Shown piece by piece: positions 1 to 11,880 of a stretch of 64,000 nt of DNA. Every line of letters starts with the position of its first letter. Within the stretch, counting starts at the first letter, position 1. The translations under genes and the position numbers were made by a program. A model generated the notes under the pieces. That model was given only the letters and a program-made list of their open reading frames with translations. It searched no databases and was not told where the DNA came from. The stretch covers positions 96,053,062-96,117,061 of the forward strand of contig CM018692.1 in the NCBI GenBank assembly GCA_009363875.1, read 5' to 3'. This stretch comes from Mikania micrantha (Eukaryota > Streptophyta > Magnoliopsida > Asterales > Asteraceae).

Positions 1-1762
1 GTTTGTTTCAGATCATTGTGTTTTACAAGCATGACTTCCACCCTAGCCTTTTCATCAGACAACTGACACTTGAGTTTATAAATTTCAGACTCTTTTTCAT
101 TCAAAACTTTCTCAAATTCAGTTTTATTCTTAGTCACAGCCTTTTCTAAATCCAACTTCTCATTGATTAATTCAACATTTATTTCTCTAATGGAAGCAAA
201 TGCTGAAATACATGATTCTGAACACAACTTAGCTTTTGATTCAGATGATACCTGGGATGTTGAAGAAGTTGGACATGAGGTGTCAGTTGAATCTATAGCC
301 ATCAAAGCAAGATTCCCGAATGGGTTGTCTCCACCATGTGGACCAGCTTCAGAGTCCAGCTGCATATTGAAATCAGATAAGTCATCAGGTAAACTACTCC
401 AATCAGCTACTCCAGGGGTGAAGAAACTCTGATGTTGTTGTTGAGGCTGTTGATTTGTTTGAGATTTGCTAGGTTCAGGAAGAGCAGGTGATTGTGAAGG
501 TATTAGTGCTGGAGTATGATTGGGTTGTGGCATATAGAAACACGGATATGGATAAGGCATAGGACTTTGTGGTACAAAATGAGCTGGATAAAATTGTTGT
601 TGACCAGATCTAGAAGATTGTTGTCCTTTGTTTTGTGGGTTATTGCTAGGAAAGGTCACAAAGGGTGCAGAGGAACTAGGTCCAGTGGATTTGCACTCTC
701 TAGCAAAATGACCAAGCCTGTGACACTTGTGGCATCTCAACTTCCCTTTGTCAAAACCAACCTTGGTTTTGCCAGATAATCCGGGAAATTTTCTTCCAGT
801 TCTTTTGTAGAATTTTTGAGATCTAATGTTGATTAATGCCATCTGACTTAATATATCCATTTCCTCCAGATCATCATCTGGAATTCCCTTCAAATCATCC
901 ATCACAAAACACAGATTATCACCATATGTACCTGCATTACTATCAACTCCCACAAAAGCATGTTCAGCACTATTAGTAGAAAAGTCAATATGTTCATCAT
1001 AAGAACACTCAGACCCAGTATATTCTACTCTTGACCTATCAATGCAGTATTGCCAGGAATGAAATCATCAGTGAGTTTGCCAGATGAAGACAGTTTTCTC
1101 TTCTGTTCTACCTCTCTCTCAAAAGTTAAGAGTTTCCCATGGAGTTGGGTGAGAGATAGATTCTCTAGATTTGCATTAGAGCGTAAGACAATAGTATAAG
1201 TGTCCCATCTCTCAGGCAGTGATCTGAGAAATCTGTTGTTCATCTGACTATTTGTATACTCCTGCTTAACCATTTTCAATTCAGAAATCAAACATGAAAA
1301 TCGCTCAAATTTTTGAGTCAATGACTCACCCTTTCTATGAGAAAAAGTCTCATACTGTTGAGCAAGGATTTCTCTAGTATTTGCTAAAACCTCATCGGTT
1401 TCACCGAATTGTTCTCTCAATGCAACCCAGAGATCATGAGCAGTATCATGATGCATCAAGCCTGAATAAATCTCATTCGGCAAATCCATGGCTAGAATAC
1501 CATGAGCTTTCGCATCAATTTCAAACAATTTTATATCCTCATCCGAATACATATCTGATGGTTTCGGAATCATGATTTTAGTTTCAGGATCAGTGATCAT
1601 GGGTTTATACGGACCATGCACTACAGATTTCCAACATCCTGCACTGTTAATTGACAGGTGATGTAGCATTCTACGTTGCCAAATGTTGTACTCACTCCGA
1701 ACCAGCATCGGAGGCTTGGTTGCGGAGCCTGTGTTGTGCGGATCATTGTTTGGAGTTGTCAT
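1..1762 (-). pseudogene. Ty1/Copia gag with zinc knuckle, frameshifted
   Basis: This is the N-terminal gag of a Copia retrotransposon, which would form the virus-like particle. Translation plausibly starts at the ATG at 1762 (MTTPNN), with a second in-frame ATG at 1786. The first 240 residues resemble the UBN2/retrotransposon gag fold of Copia elements. A TAG stop at 1025-1027 ends the frame, but the protein resumes in another frame directly behind it, so one indel near 1027-1040 broke it. The resumed frame holds a CCHC knuckle (CHKCHRLGHFAREC, about 692-733), then a Gln/Pro-rich stretch, then a Lys/Glu-rich segment with coiled-coil character running off the window edge. Protease, integrase and RT must lie outside. 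The family call is firm; the Copia lineage is not resolved. Confidence 0.85.
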
Positions 1763-1979
1763 GATCTCAGATTCAATCAATATCAACTAAATTCAAATGA
1801 ATTAACACAAACTTCAACCAATTGATTCAAAACAAATTGATATTGAAAAACAAATCAACAGAAGTTATCAGAAAACTTCAAACTATAACAAGTTCTTACT
1901 AATCGGCTAATTCGATCAACCAGAGAACTGAATTGAGCAGTTTCAGAGATCAATTGTTTAATCGATCAATGATTAACCT

Positions 1980-1991
1980 GCTCTGATACCA
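1980..1991 (-). other. Primer binding site of Copia element
   Basis: Read on the minus strand this is TGGTATCAGAGC, the complement of the 3' end of initiator tRNA-Met. It lies two bases inside the LTR end at 1994, which is the standard arrangement and fixes the minus-strand orientation of the element. Confidence 0.9.
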
Positions 1992-1993
1992 AT

Positions 1994-2584
1994 TGTAGGA
2001 TCAGTTGTTCTCATTTGATCAATATTAGGTTATAGCAGCGGAATTCAGATATGAATTAGCATAGAATTAGCAAGAACACTTTTAATCTAATAAAACAGTA
2101 ACGAACAAGTTGTTATAGAAAGAGAATTCTGCAAAAGGAATGAAATCATTTAATACTCTAACTTCTTAATAAATACAATATGTCAACTGTCCTTATATAG
2201 AAACAGTGACGTCTGATGATGTCACATGATGTTGACACCTAACAGACAAAAGATAGCAACTGAAATAGACAAAACTACTGAGGATGTTTACAACGACTGA
2301 AGACATCCTCTTACAAAGACTGAATAACTAAACTACTGAAAGTAAACTACAACATCTGATGAGTAAACTACTCATCAGACTTTTACAACTACTGAAAGAA
2401 AAATACTGAAGACAAAAACAATCATCACAACATCTGAAGACTAACACTTCAGCTGTTGTGAATAACTTCAGATCTTGTAACTCTTCAAAGTGACTTTCAG
2501 CTGTTGTGTTCTTCTTCAGTTGTTGTGTGTCTATGAGACTTAAAGGTTTTTCTGATCAGGCTCATTGGTTCTTTTAGTCCAACA
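1994..2584 (-). mobile_element. 5' LTR of Copia element (591 bp)
   Basis: The LTR runs in minus sense from TGTTGGACT (at 2584) to GATCCTACA (at 1994); both ends carry the same short inverted repeat TGTWGGA. The right boundary is fixed because the Athila-type protease reading frame to its right loses similarity exactly there (after SITLA). A minus-strand TATA-like CTATATAAGG lies at 2191-2200. About 155 bp upstream of it in LTR sense is a 10-3-10 inverted repeat (CTGATGAGTA arms, 2356-2378). The other LTR is outside the window, so the target duplication (GCCAA on this side) cannot be confirmed. Confidence 0.85.
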
Positions 2585-2810
2585 GCCAAAGTGATGCTCA
2601 TGCGCGTCGGCGATGGGTCTCCAAGATCTAGCTTCTGATAAGTCGAATATTTCATCAAATTAATGCTAGCACCCAAGTCATCCAACGTGTGGTTCACAGA
2701 AGAACTACCAAATAAACAAGGGATAGTGAAAATCCCTGGATCGTCAAGCTTCTCAGGCAGTTTATTCTAAACCAACGCATAACATCGAGCTCCTAACGTA
2801 ACTGTGGAAA
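2585..2810 (-). pseudogene. Athila-type retropepsin fragment
   Basis: The minus-strand frame starting near 2697 reads NHTLDDLGASINLM and LGDPSPTRMSITLA, which resembles the aspartic protease region of Athila/Tat Gypsy elements, with DLGAS in the place of the catalytic D-S/T-G. The match stops abruptly at the Copia LTR boundary at 2584. The stretch joining it to gag (2700-3125) is full of stops, and the protease is in a different frame from gag, so it is dead. RT and integrase should lie beyond the Copia insertion, to the left of the window. Confidence 0.7.
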
Positions 2811-4711
2811 GTGAAACAGAAGATCTTTCAAGAATTTAGCATATTTGGGCATATGTTGGAGTCTTCAACAAAAGAAAGATTGATCTTAAGCTGCTTAAGC
2901 ATCTCTAAGAAATGTCCATATTCCTATGCATACTTCTGTTGTAATTCACGTGCTGGATATGGAAGTTTGCTTATATCAATCTCAGGAGTCCTCTTCTATT
3001 CCCTCTTCTTCTTCTCTACCTCAAATCCCTCCTTCACAACTGAAGACTCTCCTACTGGTGTTGCAGTTGCTGGGCCTAGCCTCTGTTGCACCCTAACAGG
3101 AGTCTCCATCTCAATCTCCATCTCCTAGTCAACCTGTTCCTCAGCATCAACATCGGATGACTTCTCTACCTCTTTCTCTTCTCCTCGACCACTCCAAGTC
3201 GTCACAGCTTTCACATGACCCTTTGGGTTTGCCTCAGTATTACCTAAGAAAGATTCACCCTGCTTCTCATCCAATCTCTTCGCAATATCACCTACCGATC
3301 GCTGTAGGTCCAGAAATGCTGACTGTTGATTCATGAGCAATGTATCATGCTCCTGAAGCTTCACCTCTGTGTGTTGATCCTTTGCTATCAACTGATGTAG
3401 CATCTACATCTGCTACTTGAGCATGTCCTTCACTTCTGGGTCACCACTGCTGATTGGACCCGTTCCTGCTTTTTCAGTCACTGCTTGATTTTGATGTGGC
3501 TGATAAGAGTTGTTACCATGCCAGTTGTTGTTTGAGTTTCGCCAATTTGAGTTAGGATTCCAATTGGGATTGGGATTGGGATTGGAACTGAAGTTGGAGG
3601 TGAAAGGTTTGTTCCAATCAGAGCTAATGGAATCTAACTGCTCATGATGAGTAATGGGGCACTCAGCAGTCTCATGTCCTCCTCGACATATCTCACATTT
3701 CTTCAACTGCGTCTTCTGTTCCTTCATGTCTCTCGCTAAAGGCTCTATAGTATCAGTAATGCTAGTGTTAGGAGCGACCTGATAAACACCTTGAGCAAAA
3801 GATGAGGTGTTGTTAGTCTTAGTGGTGGAGGATCTAGCAGATGGCTTCTGCTGCTGCTCGGCTCTAACAAAACTCTCAAACATGTCAATACACTCATCTG
3901 TATCCTTCATCTCCATGATATGCCCTCCTGCAACTGTACTGAACATGATTTGCTTCTCAAGTGTCAGACCATTGTAGAATTTCTTTACAAGTGCCCATTC
4001 AAAAAGTCCATGTTGTGGACATTTTCTAAGCAAAGTGTGAAAACGCTCCCAAGCTGCAGAGTAAGACTAATCGGGCTTCATATGAAAGGAATGGATTTGA
4101 TCCCTAAGACAAGTAGCTTTGGAGGGTGGAAAATATTTATTCAGAAATTTCTTTCGAAGATCATCACACGTGGTGATAGAATTCTCAGGAAGGCTGTCGA
4201 ACCAGGTGGATGCACGATTAGCAAGAGAGAATGGGAAGAGCTGTAAGCAGATGGTGTCCTAAAAAATACCATGTAGATTCAAGGTGTTGCAGATTCTAGA
4301 AAAACGGGACAAATGCCTGGGAGCATCTTCATCATCAAGACCATTGAACTGAATAGAATTGGTGATAGCAGTCGTGATGTAAGAAGGGAATTGCCAAGTA
4401 GCATCATTGGCAAAAACAGTACTAGTGACCAGGTTGCGAACTTCGGTGAATCCATCGCAAGCTCTATCGTGAACAGTGCATCTCCGCGGTGGTGGTATCT
4501 CCTCGGCAATGTCGAAGAAATCGGGTGGGATTGAGAAAGGTGAAGTGGATGTGTGTGAAGGTGAACTAGGTGTAGATGATGAAGGAGAAAACAAAATCGG
4601 GGCAAGAACTCGAACCTGGGAAAGATGACTCCTAAGGTGCGTGTGAAACTCTTTCTCCAGTTCTTCAAAAGCTAAAACAGGAGGTGGTCCTTGTGATCGA
4701 GTATGTGGCAT
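2811..4711 (-). pseudogene. Athila-type gag with in-frame stops
   Basis: This is the gag of an Athila-like Gypsy element. The N-terminus (MPHTRSQGPPP) is typical of the lineage. A retrotransposon gag domain follows, with SLANRASTWFDSLPENS and KKFLNKYFPP visible across the breaks. Further on lie a zinc knuckle (CEICRGGHETAEC, CX2CX3HX4C, about 3659-3697) and an Asn-rich segment with repeated NPN and NWRNSNN. Blocks 4711-4259, 4033-3413 and 3403-3125 share one frame and are separated only by nonsense codons, at 4259, about 4066 and about 3410. Decay is therefore mostly by point mutation. Below 3125 the frame collapses into multiple stops. The protein cannot be made as read. Confidence 0.85.
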
Positions 4712-4914
4712 GCACTCTAAACGATTAACAAGAAAGGGGGTTTAACAGATAAAACAAATAAAATCCTAATAGATGAGAAAAACCTAGTAACTAGAAAGCA
4801 AATATAAATTAATGCACCTAAGAAGAAAAGAAAAGACTCAAAACCTAAAATAAACAAAAAATTAGACCTTCTAAAGTTGAAAGTCACAATCTAAGCTAAT
4901 TTTGTTATTGCCAA

Positions 4915-4935
4915 GTATGAATGACGCCAAAAACT
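4915..4935 (-). other. Degenerate Athila primer binding site
   Basis: Directly inside the LTR, the minus strand reads TTTTTGGCGTC. This resembles the TTGGCGCC primer site that many Athila/Tat elements use with tRNA-Asp, with two or more mismatches. The position fits better than the sequence. Confidence 0.5.
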
Positions 4936-6266
4936 TGATGCCCCTGAAAGTGGCCTAAGAAAATGACTCTAAACGCTAACCTAGACTTAACTTAAAAACA
5001 ATGAGTTATAATCGAAATTCCCGAACTAAACCACTACGACAGGCAAGTGTACCTATCAATTGCAGAATAGTTAATGGAAGTCCGGATATCGAACCCAAGA
5101 GACACTGACCTAACAAAACAAGACTAGAAAATAATTTAAAACAAGGGGGTGTTTGAATAAAAATGAGAATTAATTAATTAAATTAATTAACTAATTATCC
5201 TAATTAAATTGGAAAATACAGTTTAACTAATATTAAACCCTAAAAACAGATTAACAAATTTAATATGAAAGAATTGAAACAAAATTTTTAGAAAAAAACT
5301 TTAACAAATGGGAAAAACTCTACTTAGGTTGGATTACTATTTGTGCTTCTTGGAAACTCTTGGCACGATGGAACTAGGATCTTAAACATCAAAACATAAG
5401 GAACCTAACGGATTTTGGATCATTTACCAGATGTAACCAAATAAGAAAACCTTAATCTTGCAATATACATACTAGTTAGTTGGATCACCTCCCAGATTTT
5501 CCCAACAACACTTTTGTACTAAAATAAACAAGTCACATTCCTGATTTTCTTGTCCCAAAACACCAAAGATGCAAGGAGTAATCTTAAGATCTCTAATTTG
5601 ACACGAAATGACAATGACACAAAGACTTTCAAAGAAACATCCCTTCCGGGTAGTTACTAAGAAAACCCTAATGTTAAAGATCACCCGACAAATCTATCAC
5701 CTTTCGGATTTCTAGACTTGGACAGACACAAAACTCTAAAAACATCAATCAAATCTTTTCCTATGGCTAGTGATATCAAACAAGCAACAAACTAGTCATA
5801 ACACAAAGTCAATGACCTAATACGCGTCTAACAACGAAAGACATTCAATAAGCACGTATGGAACATAATAATAACTGATATAATCAAGATTTAACATGAA
5901 AAATTCATCAAAATAACAACATAAGATATGTTACAAATTTTTTTTCCGTCAATGATCAAAACAGTAGTCAATAGTAACGAATAATCAATCTAACATACAT
6001 CCTAACCTAATTAGAAACAAAGATCTAGCCAACTAACATCATTCTCAGTCAATAACAATCAAAAACAATGAAATGAAATGTACTATACTACTGAAAATGA
6101 AGAACAAATAAGAAACAAGAAATAACCAAAGTGTCTTTTACCTGAATGACTAGCCTTCTAGCATTCCCAAGCCCTCCAAAACTCCCAAAATGCTTCCAAA
6201 AGCTCCAGAGATGCTCCTGGGATCGAAAAATAACCGAATATGCTCCTTATTGCGGCTGGAAAGATT

Positions 6267-6276
6267 CTTTTATATA
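6267..6276 (-). promoter_or_regulatory. Putative TATA box of Athila LTR
   Basis: The minus strand reads TATATAAAAG in an otherwise plausible core-promoter position, just downstream (in LTR sense) of the palindrome cluster at 6318-6441. Confidence 0.5.
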
Positions 6277-6317
6277 TTTCGAATTAGGGTTAAATTTTTT
6301 CAAATTTTAAAGCTGTT

Positions 6318-6441
6318 GCGTACCACCGAGGATCAAATTAACCCTCTTGGTGTACCGTGACAGACAAAACTATCGGGGCTCCTCTGGAATCCTTGTCGTA
6401 CCGCCAAGGGTTGAACTTCTCTCCTTGGCGTACCGCCAAGG
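6318..6441 (-). repeat. Cluster of GTACGC-type inverted repeats upstream of TATA
   Basis: Four copies of a word built on GCGGTACGC or variants occur within 124 bp. The best, at 6423-6441, is a perfect inverted repeat with 8-bp arms CCTTGGCG and CGCCAAGG around TAC; another at 6392-6409 has one arm mismatch. The remaining two (about 6318 and 6347) have only the core. The design is matched in LTRs of an unrelated Tekay family in this window. Confidence 0.75.
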
Positions 6442-6653
6442 CTGCAAAAATCTGACAAGTTCGTCCTTTTCTTCTATTTTCACCCGGGGCTCAATTCTCT
6501 CGTGTTTTAGCCTCGATTTCCGCTCATTTCACTCGAAAAACCTATAAAATCCATAAAATGTAAAAAGGAACTAAAGATAACGATGAACATCGTATTTACA
6601 AACTAAAACGACTCAATTTCAAATAAAAACTAGATGTGTTTAACAACCCATCA

Positions 6654-7160
6654 GTTGCAGAGGATTATACAAAAGCTAGGAACTGGCTACATTAACTGCA
6701 TAAGATTAGTTACTTTACATGGCAGAATCTAGGGATTTTTACAACATAAAGCTGGTAAGACTAAGAGGCTAGAGGTTAGTGTTCATACAAAAGTTGGATC
6801 TTCATTTTCCTAGGTTCACCTTTGTCTTAGTGACCCATATATTAGGCACAAAAGTGTTGTTATCTAAGAAGCAAGATTTAGTGTTTTTTTACATAGAAGC
6901 TAATACAAGAGGTGAGATTTGATCATTCTACGTTGAAGGTTGATGTTGGGTCTCCTACTTGGGTTTCTTTGATACACTTGTGTTACTACCTGCATGTAGG
7001 TTAGCATTAGTAGCACACAATTTTTTAATATATGTTAATATAAAATACAATTGTTTTTGTTGATGTGTTTACCTTCGGGGAAGAGATTCATTCTTTCTGT
7101 TGTTGATTTGTTTCTAACAGGTGGTTGTTGTGGCAGAGGTGATTTTGGTACTGGTGTTGG
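6654..7160. other. Intergenic AT-rich DNA between Athila LTR and RPA1-like gene
   Basis: I see no ORF or repeat I can name. It may contain the 3' untranslated part of the RPA1-like gene on the minus strand. I looked for a Helitron 3' terminus (hairpin then CTRR on the minus strand) and did not find a clear one. Confidence 0.5.
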
Positions 7161-9482
7161 CTAGATGATGGTGAGATTGTTTTCTGTGTTGATTTGAGCA
7201 TGGGTAACTTTGTTTACAGTACATCGAACCGTACCTGTGCGAGTGTCTTTTGTTTCCTGTACATGGAATTTTGATGTTTTCCCTTTTATTTCAAGAACGG
7301 ATAACAGGATGGTGGTGAAGTCGTTGTCGGTTTCTTTGTCAACCAGATTAGTGCATTCAATTCCATCCAAAGATTTTACAGCCTCATCGAATAGTATTGC
7401 ATTGATGCTCCCTGTGTCGTCTAAAATGGTAGATTGAATGCCGTACCTGCATTTGATTATGCAATGTGTTAATTGATAAAGGGGGCTTTTATGGGATTGA
7501 GGGTACATCTAAGTAAATGATATATCTACGGTTAGTTTATATTGGACAGTCTAAATGTGATTTTTAAAATTGATCATTAATACAAAAGAAATGAGGAAGC
7601 TGGTTGGCATATTAAATGAAAGAAAATTTTAATGTATATACTTGACATATGTGTATTTTGCATTGTTTTGCATTCCATCAGTAGTGCAGAACCACTTGGT
7701 CGCACTTGGATAAATTATTTTTCCACATTTTGGACATGAAGCCTGGTACCTGTCATTGTTCGATATCTCTGTTACTGCACCATTGAAGCTGAAAGTTTGG
7801 CCCTATATTTATGTATTGATTAGAGTTACCATAATTTTATCACTAATACTATTAATTGAGTATAGTTGTTACCGTAAGCTCGGTTGATTCTTTTGAAATT
7901 AGGCTTTCAATGTTTGTTTTATTCTATAATATGATAGTTATGGACTTGTTTCTCATGATGTCTTCACTTCCTATAGGCATGAGTTTTGTTCACTCGTTGT
8001 TGAAGCTATTATATAATAAATTTTGTTAGAATTATACCTGAGTTGCTAGGCATATGTCAATTAATTTTTTGTAAAGGCAGTCAATTACTTTTTGATGAAG
8101 ATTTCAGTTTCTGCACATCTTGGATTCAGGTAAACGTGTGTTGCTCTGGTTGACCAAAGTTGCTTTGTGTCTACATTGAAATCATCATAGATAAGTATGA
8201 GTATAATAGGCGGATTTTAATTGATTGAATTGTAGAGGGCAAACCTACCGAAGAAGTCTTTCACTTTTACTGCTGTAACAACTATGACTGTGGGGTGTGT
8301 GGACTCCTCAAAAACTTTTCTGTTAAACCTATTAGATGATGTTGAAATCTCTTCCCAAAGAGCAACTTCAATATTTTTATTACTGTTGCAATGTGAGTTG
8401 AGAAATTGTCAGGATGGTTGAGCGGTCTAATGTGCAATGATATTATATATTTTTTTAAATCCTAATGGTGTCGGTACTAAGCCAAATATTTACCTAATGT
8501 CTTTCAATGTTAAGTTGATGTATGGACGTTGTGTTTTAGTGTTTTTATCTTCAACCTTGAGTAGCATCCCAATGAGATTTGTTGAAGAAATAATGTTAGT
8601 CAGATTCATAAATGTTGCAAATCAACAGATTAGGCTAAATATAATGTGAAAACATAATTAGCCTGATATTGTGGTATATATGAAGAATTAGCACGAAAAT
8701 ATGCATGTACTTAGGATTTTACTTCATAAGATTAGGCTATAGAAAACAGTATATGTAAATATATTTTACAGAATTCAGATGTAAAATAAATATTAAAAAA
8801 TATATATTTAATACAGGTACATGTGGTAGATATAAAAAAAATATATAGTGGTATTTGGTAAAATAAATAGTAAAACACAATTTTTAATGTAATTTAATGC
8901 TGAGTTAGTTTGAAGACTCGACTATTTAAGCTTCTTATATAATACAGTAGTGACTCGACTATTTGAGCCTCTTATATAATACAGTAGAATTGTTGTATAA
9001 TAAAAAAATTAATTTTTTTTGTTTACCTATGAATTTTTTTTTGCTTCTACATAGGCGTTCGATTCTTCTACGCGATCCAAATTCAAAGTATTCACGTGGA
9101 AACTCATGAGTGTCAGTTATTGGTATAAACTTTGTTGTAGCACCAATCCTCAGCTTTGCTAGATGCGAAAGGGTGTTGACATATGGCTCAGATTCAACAC
9201 ATGCGTATCCTTCGATCTTGTAGCATGAGCTTGTTTGTAGGTTAGTTTCTACATAGCCTTGATCTTTGCCTTTGGCAATTGCCTGCATTCCATCTGCTGT
9301 TAACGGGCATTATAAATGTTGTTAAGTGTTATATTATCAAAATAATAATTTTGTATGTGAATACTTACATATCTGCCAACCAAAAGAAAGCATGTTTCGT
9401 TGTCATGAAAAAGAGGGTTCCATTCGCGTATGACTCGTATTTCAATCGATGATGATGCATCTTGTGGTCGAAGCAATGCAAT
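7161..9482 (-). pseudogene. RPA1-like single-strand DNA-binding protein, multi-exon gene or pseudogene
   Basis: Minus-strand exon-like blocks resemble plant replication protein A large-subunit (RPA70) homologues, OB-fold proteins that bind single-stranded DNA. Block 1 (about 9482-9369) reads SIEIRVIREWNPL and ends at a GTAAGT donor. Block 2 (about 9296-9027) has YKIEGYACVESEPY and FVP-like ITDTHEFPREYFEFG. A further block near 8620-8488 carries LIGMLLKVEDKNTKTQRPY. Another (about 8385-8250) carries VALWEE and HPTVIVVTAVKVKDFFG. A short one is near 8180. The C-terminal zinc-binding block (about 7800-7637) has CPKCGK and WFCTTDG, and the last block (7446-7161) has ILDDTGSINAILFDEA. Most blocks end in GT donors. 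I could not join blocks 1 and 2 in phase and found a stop just before block 1, so it may be broken. Such genes are often amplified with Helitrons, but no helicase is present here. Confidence 0.65.
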
Positions 9483-11400
9483 CTATTTAATCTCCATCAC
9501 ATGTTATCTATTAAAGATGTATATAATAACATGATGAAAACCTAGACAAAAAATGATTTGTTTAGACATTGCAATTACTTCTTCACTCCACCCATAAAAA
9601 TGACAATTATTCATCAAATTTTCATTGGAAAAATACGAAGTAGCCAAACAATAAAGAGTACTTCATAGCAGAGAGATAGTGCTTCTATGTATCAAGACTA
9701 CATTTAAAACAAATTTCTACCGGGTTGACCAATTAGACCCATATGACTTTTTTCTTTTACAGCTAACTTTTAAAACAAATTTGTCAAGTATATTTTATCC
9801 TCCATTTTTATGTCAATTTTCTTAAACCCTCTTTAATGATTGGATACCTCTTTCATGTTTTTATCACAAACATTACATAATGAAATTAATTTTCCCTTCT
9901 ATCAAGTTTATAGGTATACATGAGGTCAAAAGTATGGTAAATAAGCGAAGGATAACAGTAGAGAAATATGGTAAGCGAAGTAACATATCACTCAAATGGA
10001 AGGGTAATGAAATTGCACAAGCCTAGTGGTGAGTTCAATTTGTAGGTTTTATCTAAATGTCTTTCTAATAAGGTACTTCTAATTAAACATAAAATCATGC
10101 ATTTAAATGATAAAATCATGCGTTAATCACACAATTGCAGCTAAATAAACATTTACATTTTAATTAGAAGAAAAGATGGAATAACAAATAAAACAAATTT
10201 TCAAAGTTGATTTTTGGTAAAACGTTTAATTAGCAACTCATCATAGCACAAAAATGGAATTTACATTTATTTACAAAGACAACTTATTACATAATTTATC
10301 ACTTATTTGTGGTTTTCACACTTATGATTTACATGACTATCTTTACAATTTTTGTCCATCAAAATGATCAAACGATTATTTATTTTTCTTTTTTTTTCCT
10401 GTTATACAAAACAAACTAGGCCGTATACATTATTCTTATGAATTTCACAAAATGAAATTACCATAAAATATTCTTATGCATTAAAAAAAACCTAAACTTC
10501 TCATTATTCTTATGTATGTAAGAAAACTAAACTTACTAGAAGCTTTCACACTTATGATTTGCATATCTAAAATCAAGTTCAGAATGTTTCAAACAACATT
10601 CAAGTCCTTAAATGATCATAATTAGCCAAACACTAATATAATGGATAATCTAGGTTATGACACCAAGTTTTTTTTTTTTTTTTTTCAATTTAGTATTACA
10701 ATTTTCATTATTCCATAACACATAATCACCTTAAAAATACATACAAATTACCCCTTAACTAAAAGTGTAACAATTTTTGATCAGGAGTGAAATATTTATC
10801 CCTCAAACAATTGAAAATCATAAGTATTAATTTCTTACCGTAAGGATCAAAGGCAACAACTAAAATCAAGCTCTGAATGTTTCAAACAACTTTTAAGTTT
10901 TTACCAAAAACCACTAAAAATCAAAATTAAAAGCTGAACGAATGGGAGTAATTTTGTTTCAATCTTGAAATTCAAAAGCTCAATAAAAAGAACACCAAAA
11001 TAAAAACCATCGCATACCTTATCAATAAGATATGTAGACAAAAACTTACATAAAATCCAAACAAGATTATCAAATCATATGAACAAAACACAAAAGAAAA
11101 GAAACATATTATAATAAAAAATCAAAACAAAGTATGCAATTTAGATTACTAATTTTATTGTACATTTTACCATCTTAAATCACCACAGTTCCACAAAGTT
11201 CCAATTTCAAAACCGATCATATCCTCAACACTAAGTTTTTCCCCAAATTCCATCATCAAGAATCAATTTTTAGCACATAATTCAAAGCAAGAGCTTCAAA
11301 TTATTATGACTATTTTAGTTTCAGTAATATATAAACAAAACACAAAAAAGGAAGGTAGAAAGATACCTTGAAAGGGTTTTGCAAGTGCAGAACTTAGGAT
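9483..11400. other. AT-rich non-coding stretch
   Basis: The stretch is low in GC with short homopolymers, including a T run at about 10669-10685. The phrase TTCACACTTATGATT recurs near 10317 and 10546, and a longer related phrase near 10570-10600 recurs near 10868-10895 (TCTGAATGTTTCAAACAAC type), which hints at an old internal duplication. I see no ORF, RNA gene or clear transposon ends. It may be an upstream intron or leader of the RPA1-like gene. Confidence 0.45.
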
Positions 11401-11496
11401 ATTCTTTCCTTTTTCTCCCAAGAACTTGAAGAAGCAGATGGTATTCTTTCCTTTTTCTCCTAAGAATTTGAAGAAGCAGATGGTATTCTTTCCTTT
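11401..11496. repeat. 42-bp tandem repeat, about 2.3 copies
   Basis: Units at 11401-11442 and 11443-11484 differ at two positions, and a third partial copy begins at 11485 (ATTCTTTCCTTTT). On the minus strand the unit is purine-rich. The apparent 70-82 residue minus-strand ORFs here are this repeat translated. I do not regard them as genes. Confidence 0.85.
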
Positions 11497-11880
11497 TCGT
11501 ATGGAATTTGGCAAAGATGTAGAGGTATGGCATGCTTTACCCACTTGATTACTTCAAAAGCAAGTGGGTGTTTGTATGTTATTGTACTATTTATTCCTTC
11601 ATATGTAATAATGTACATTTCTATCCGTCATATATAATAATGTGAAAAAATGGTGGCAAGTATGAAAACAATTAAAATAAACTATTCATTAGCCACTTCT
11701 TTTTTAATACAAGGGTAATTCTTTTGATTCTTAAAAAATTAGTACTAAATGATAAAACCTATTCAACAAAAACAAATGGATGGGATTAGTATTCAAAAGG
11801 AAATGATATGTGATATTCAATTGATATTCAAAATTCAAATAGGAGTATTTATTTATTGAGTTAACAAATATTCATAATGA

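Larger units (their letters stand above)
4936..6653 (-). mobile_element. Athila-type LTR (1718 bp)
   Basis: The boundaries are TGATGCCCC at 4936 and AACCCATCA at 6653 on the plus strand, giving terminal inverted repeats TGATG/CATCA. The LTR abuts the gag leader, and at 1.7 kb it fits the long LTRs of Athila elements. It is the 5' LTR of the minus-strand element whose gag lies at 2811-4711. A TATA box and a cluster of inverted repeats sit at 6267-6441. The flank at 6654 (GTTGC) would be one target duplication; its partner is out of the window. The LTR contains no gene. Confidence 0.8.
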
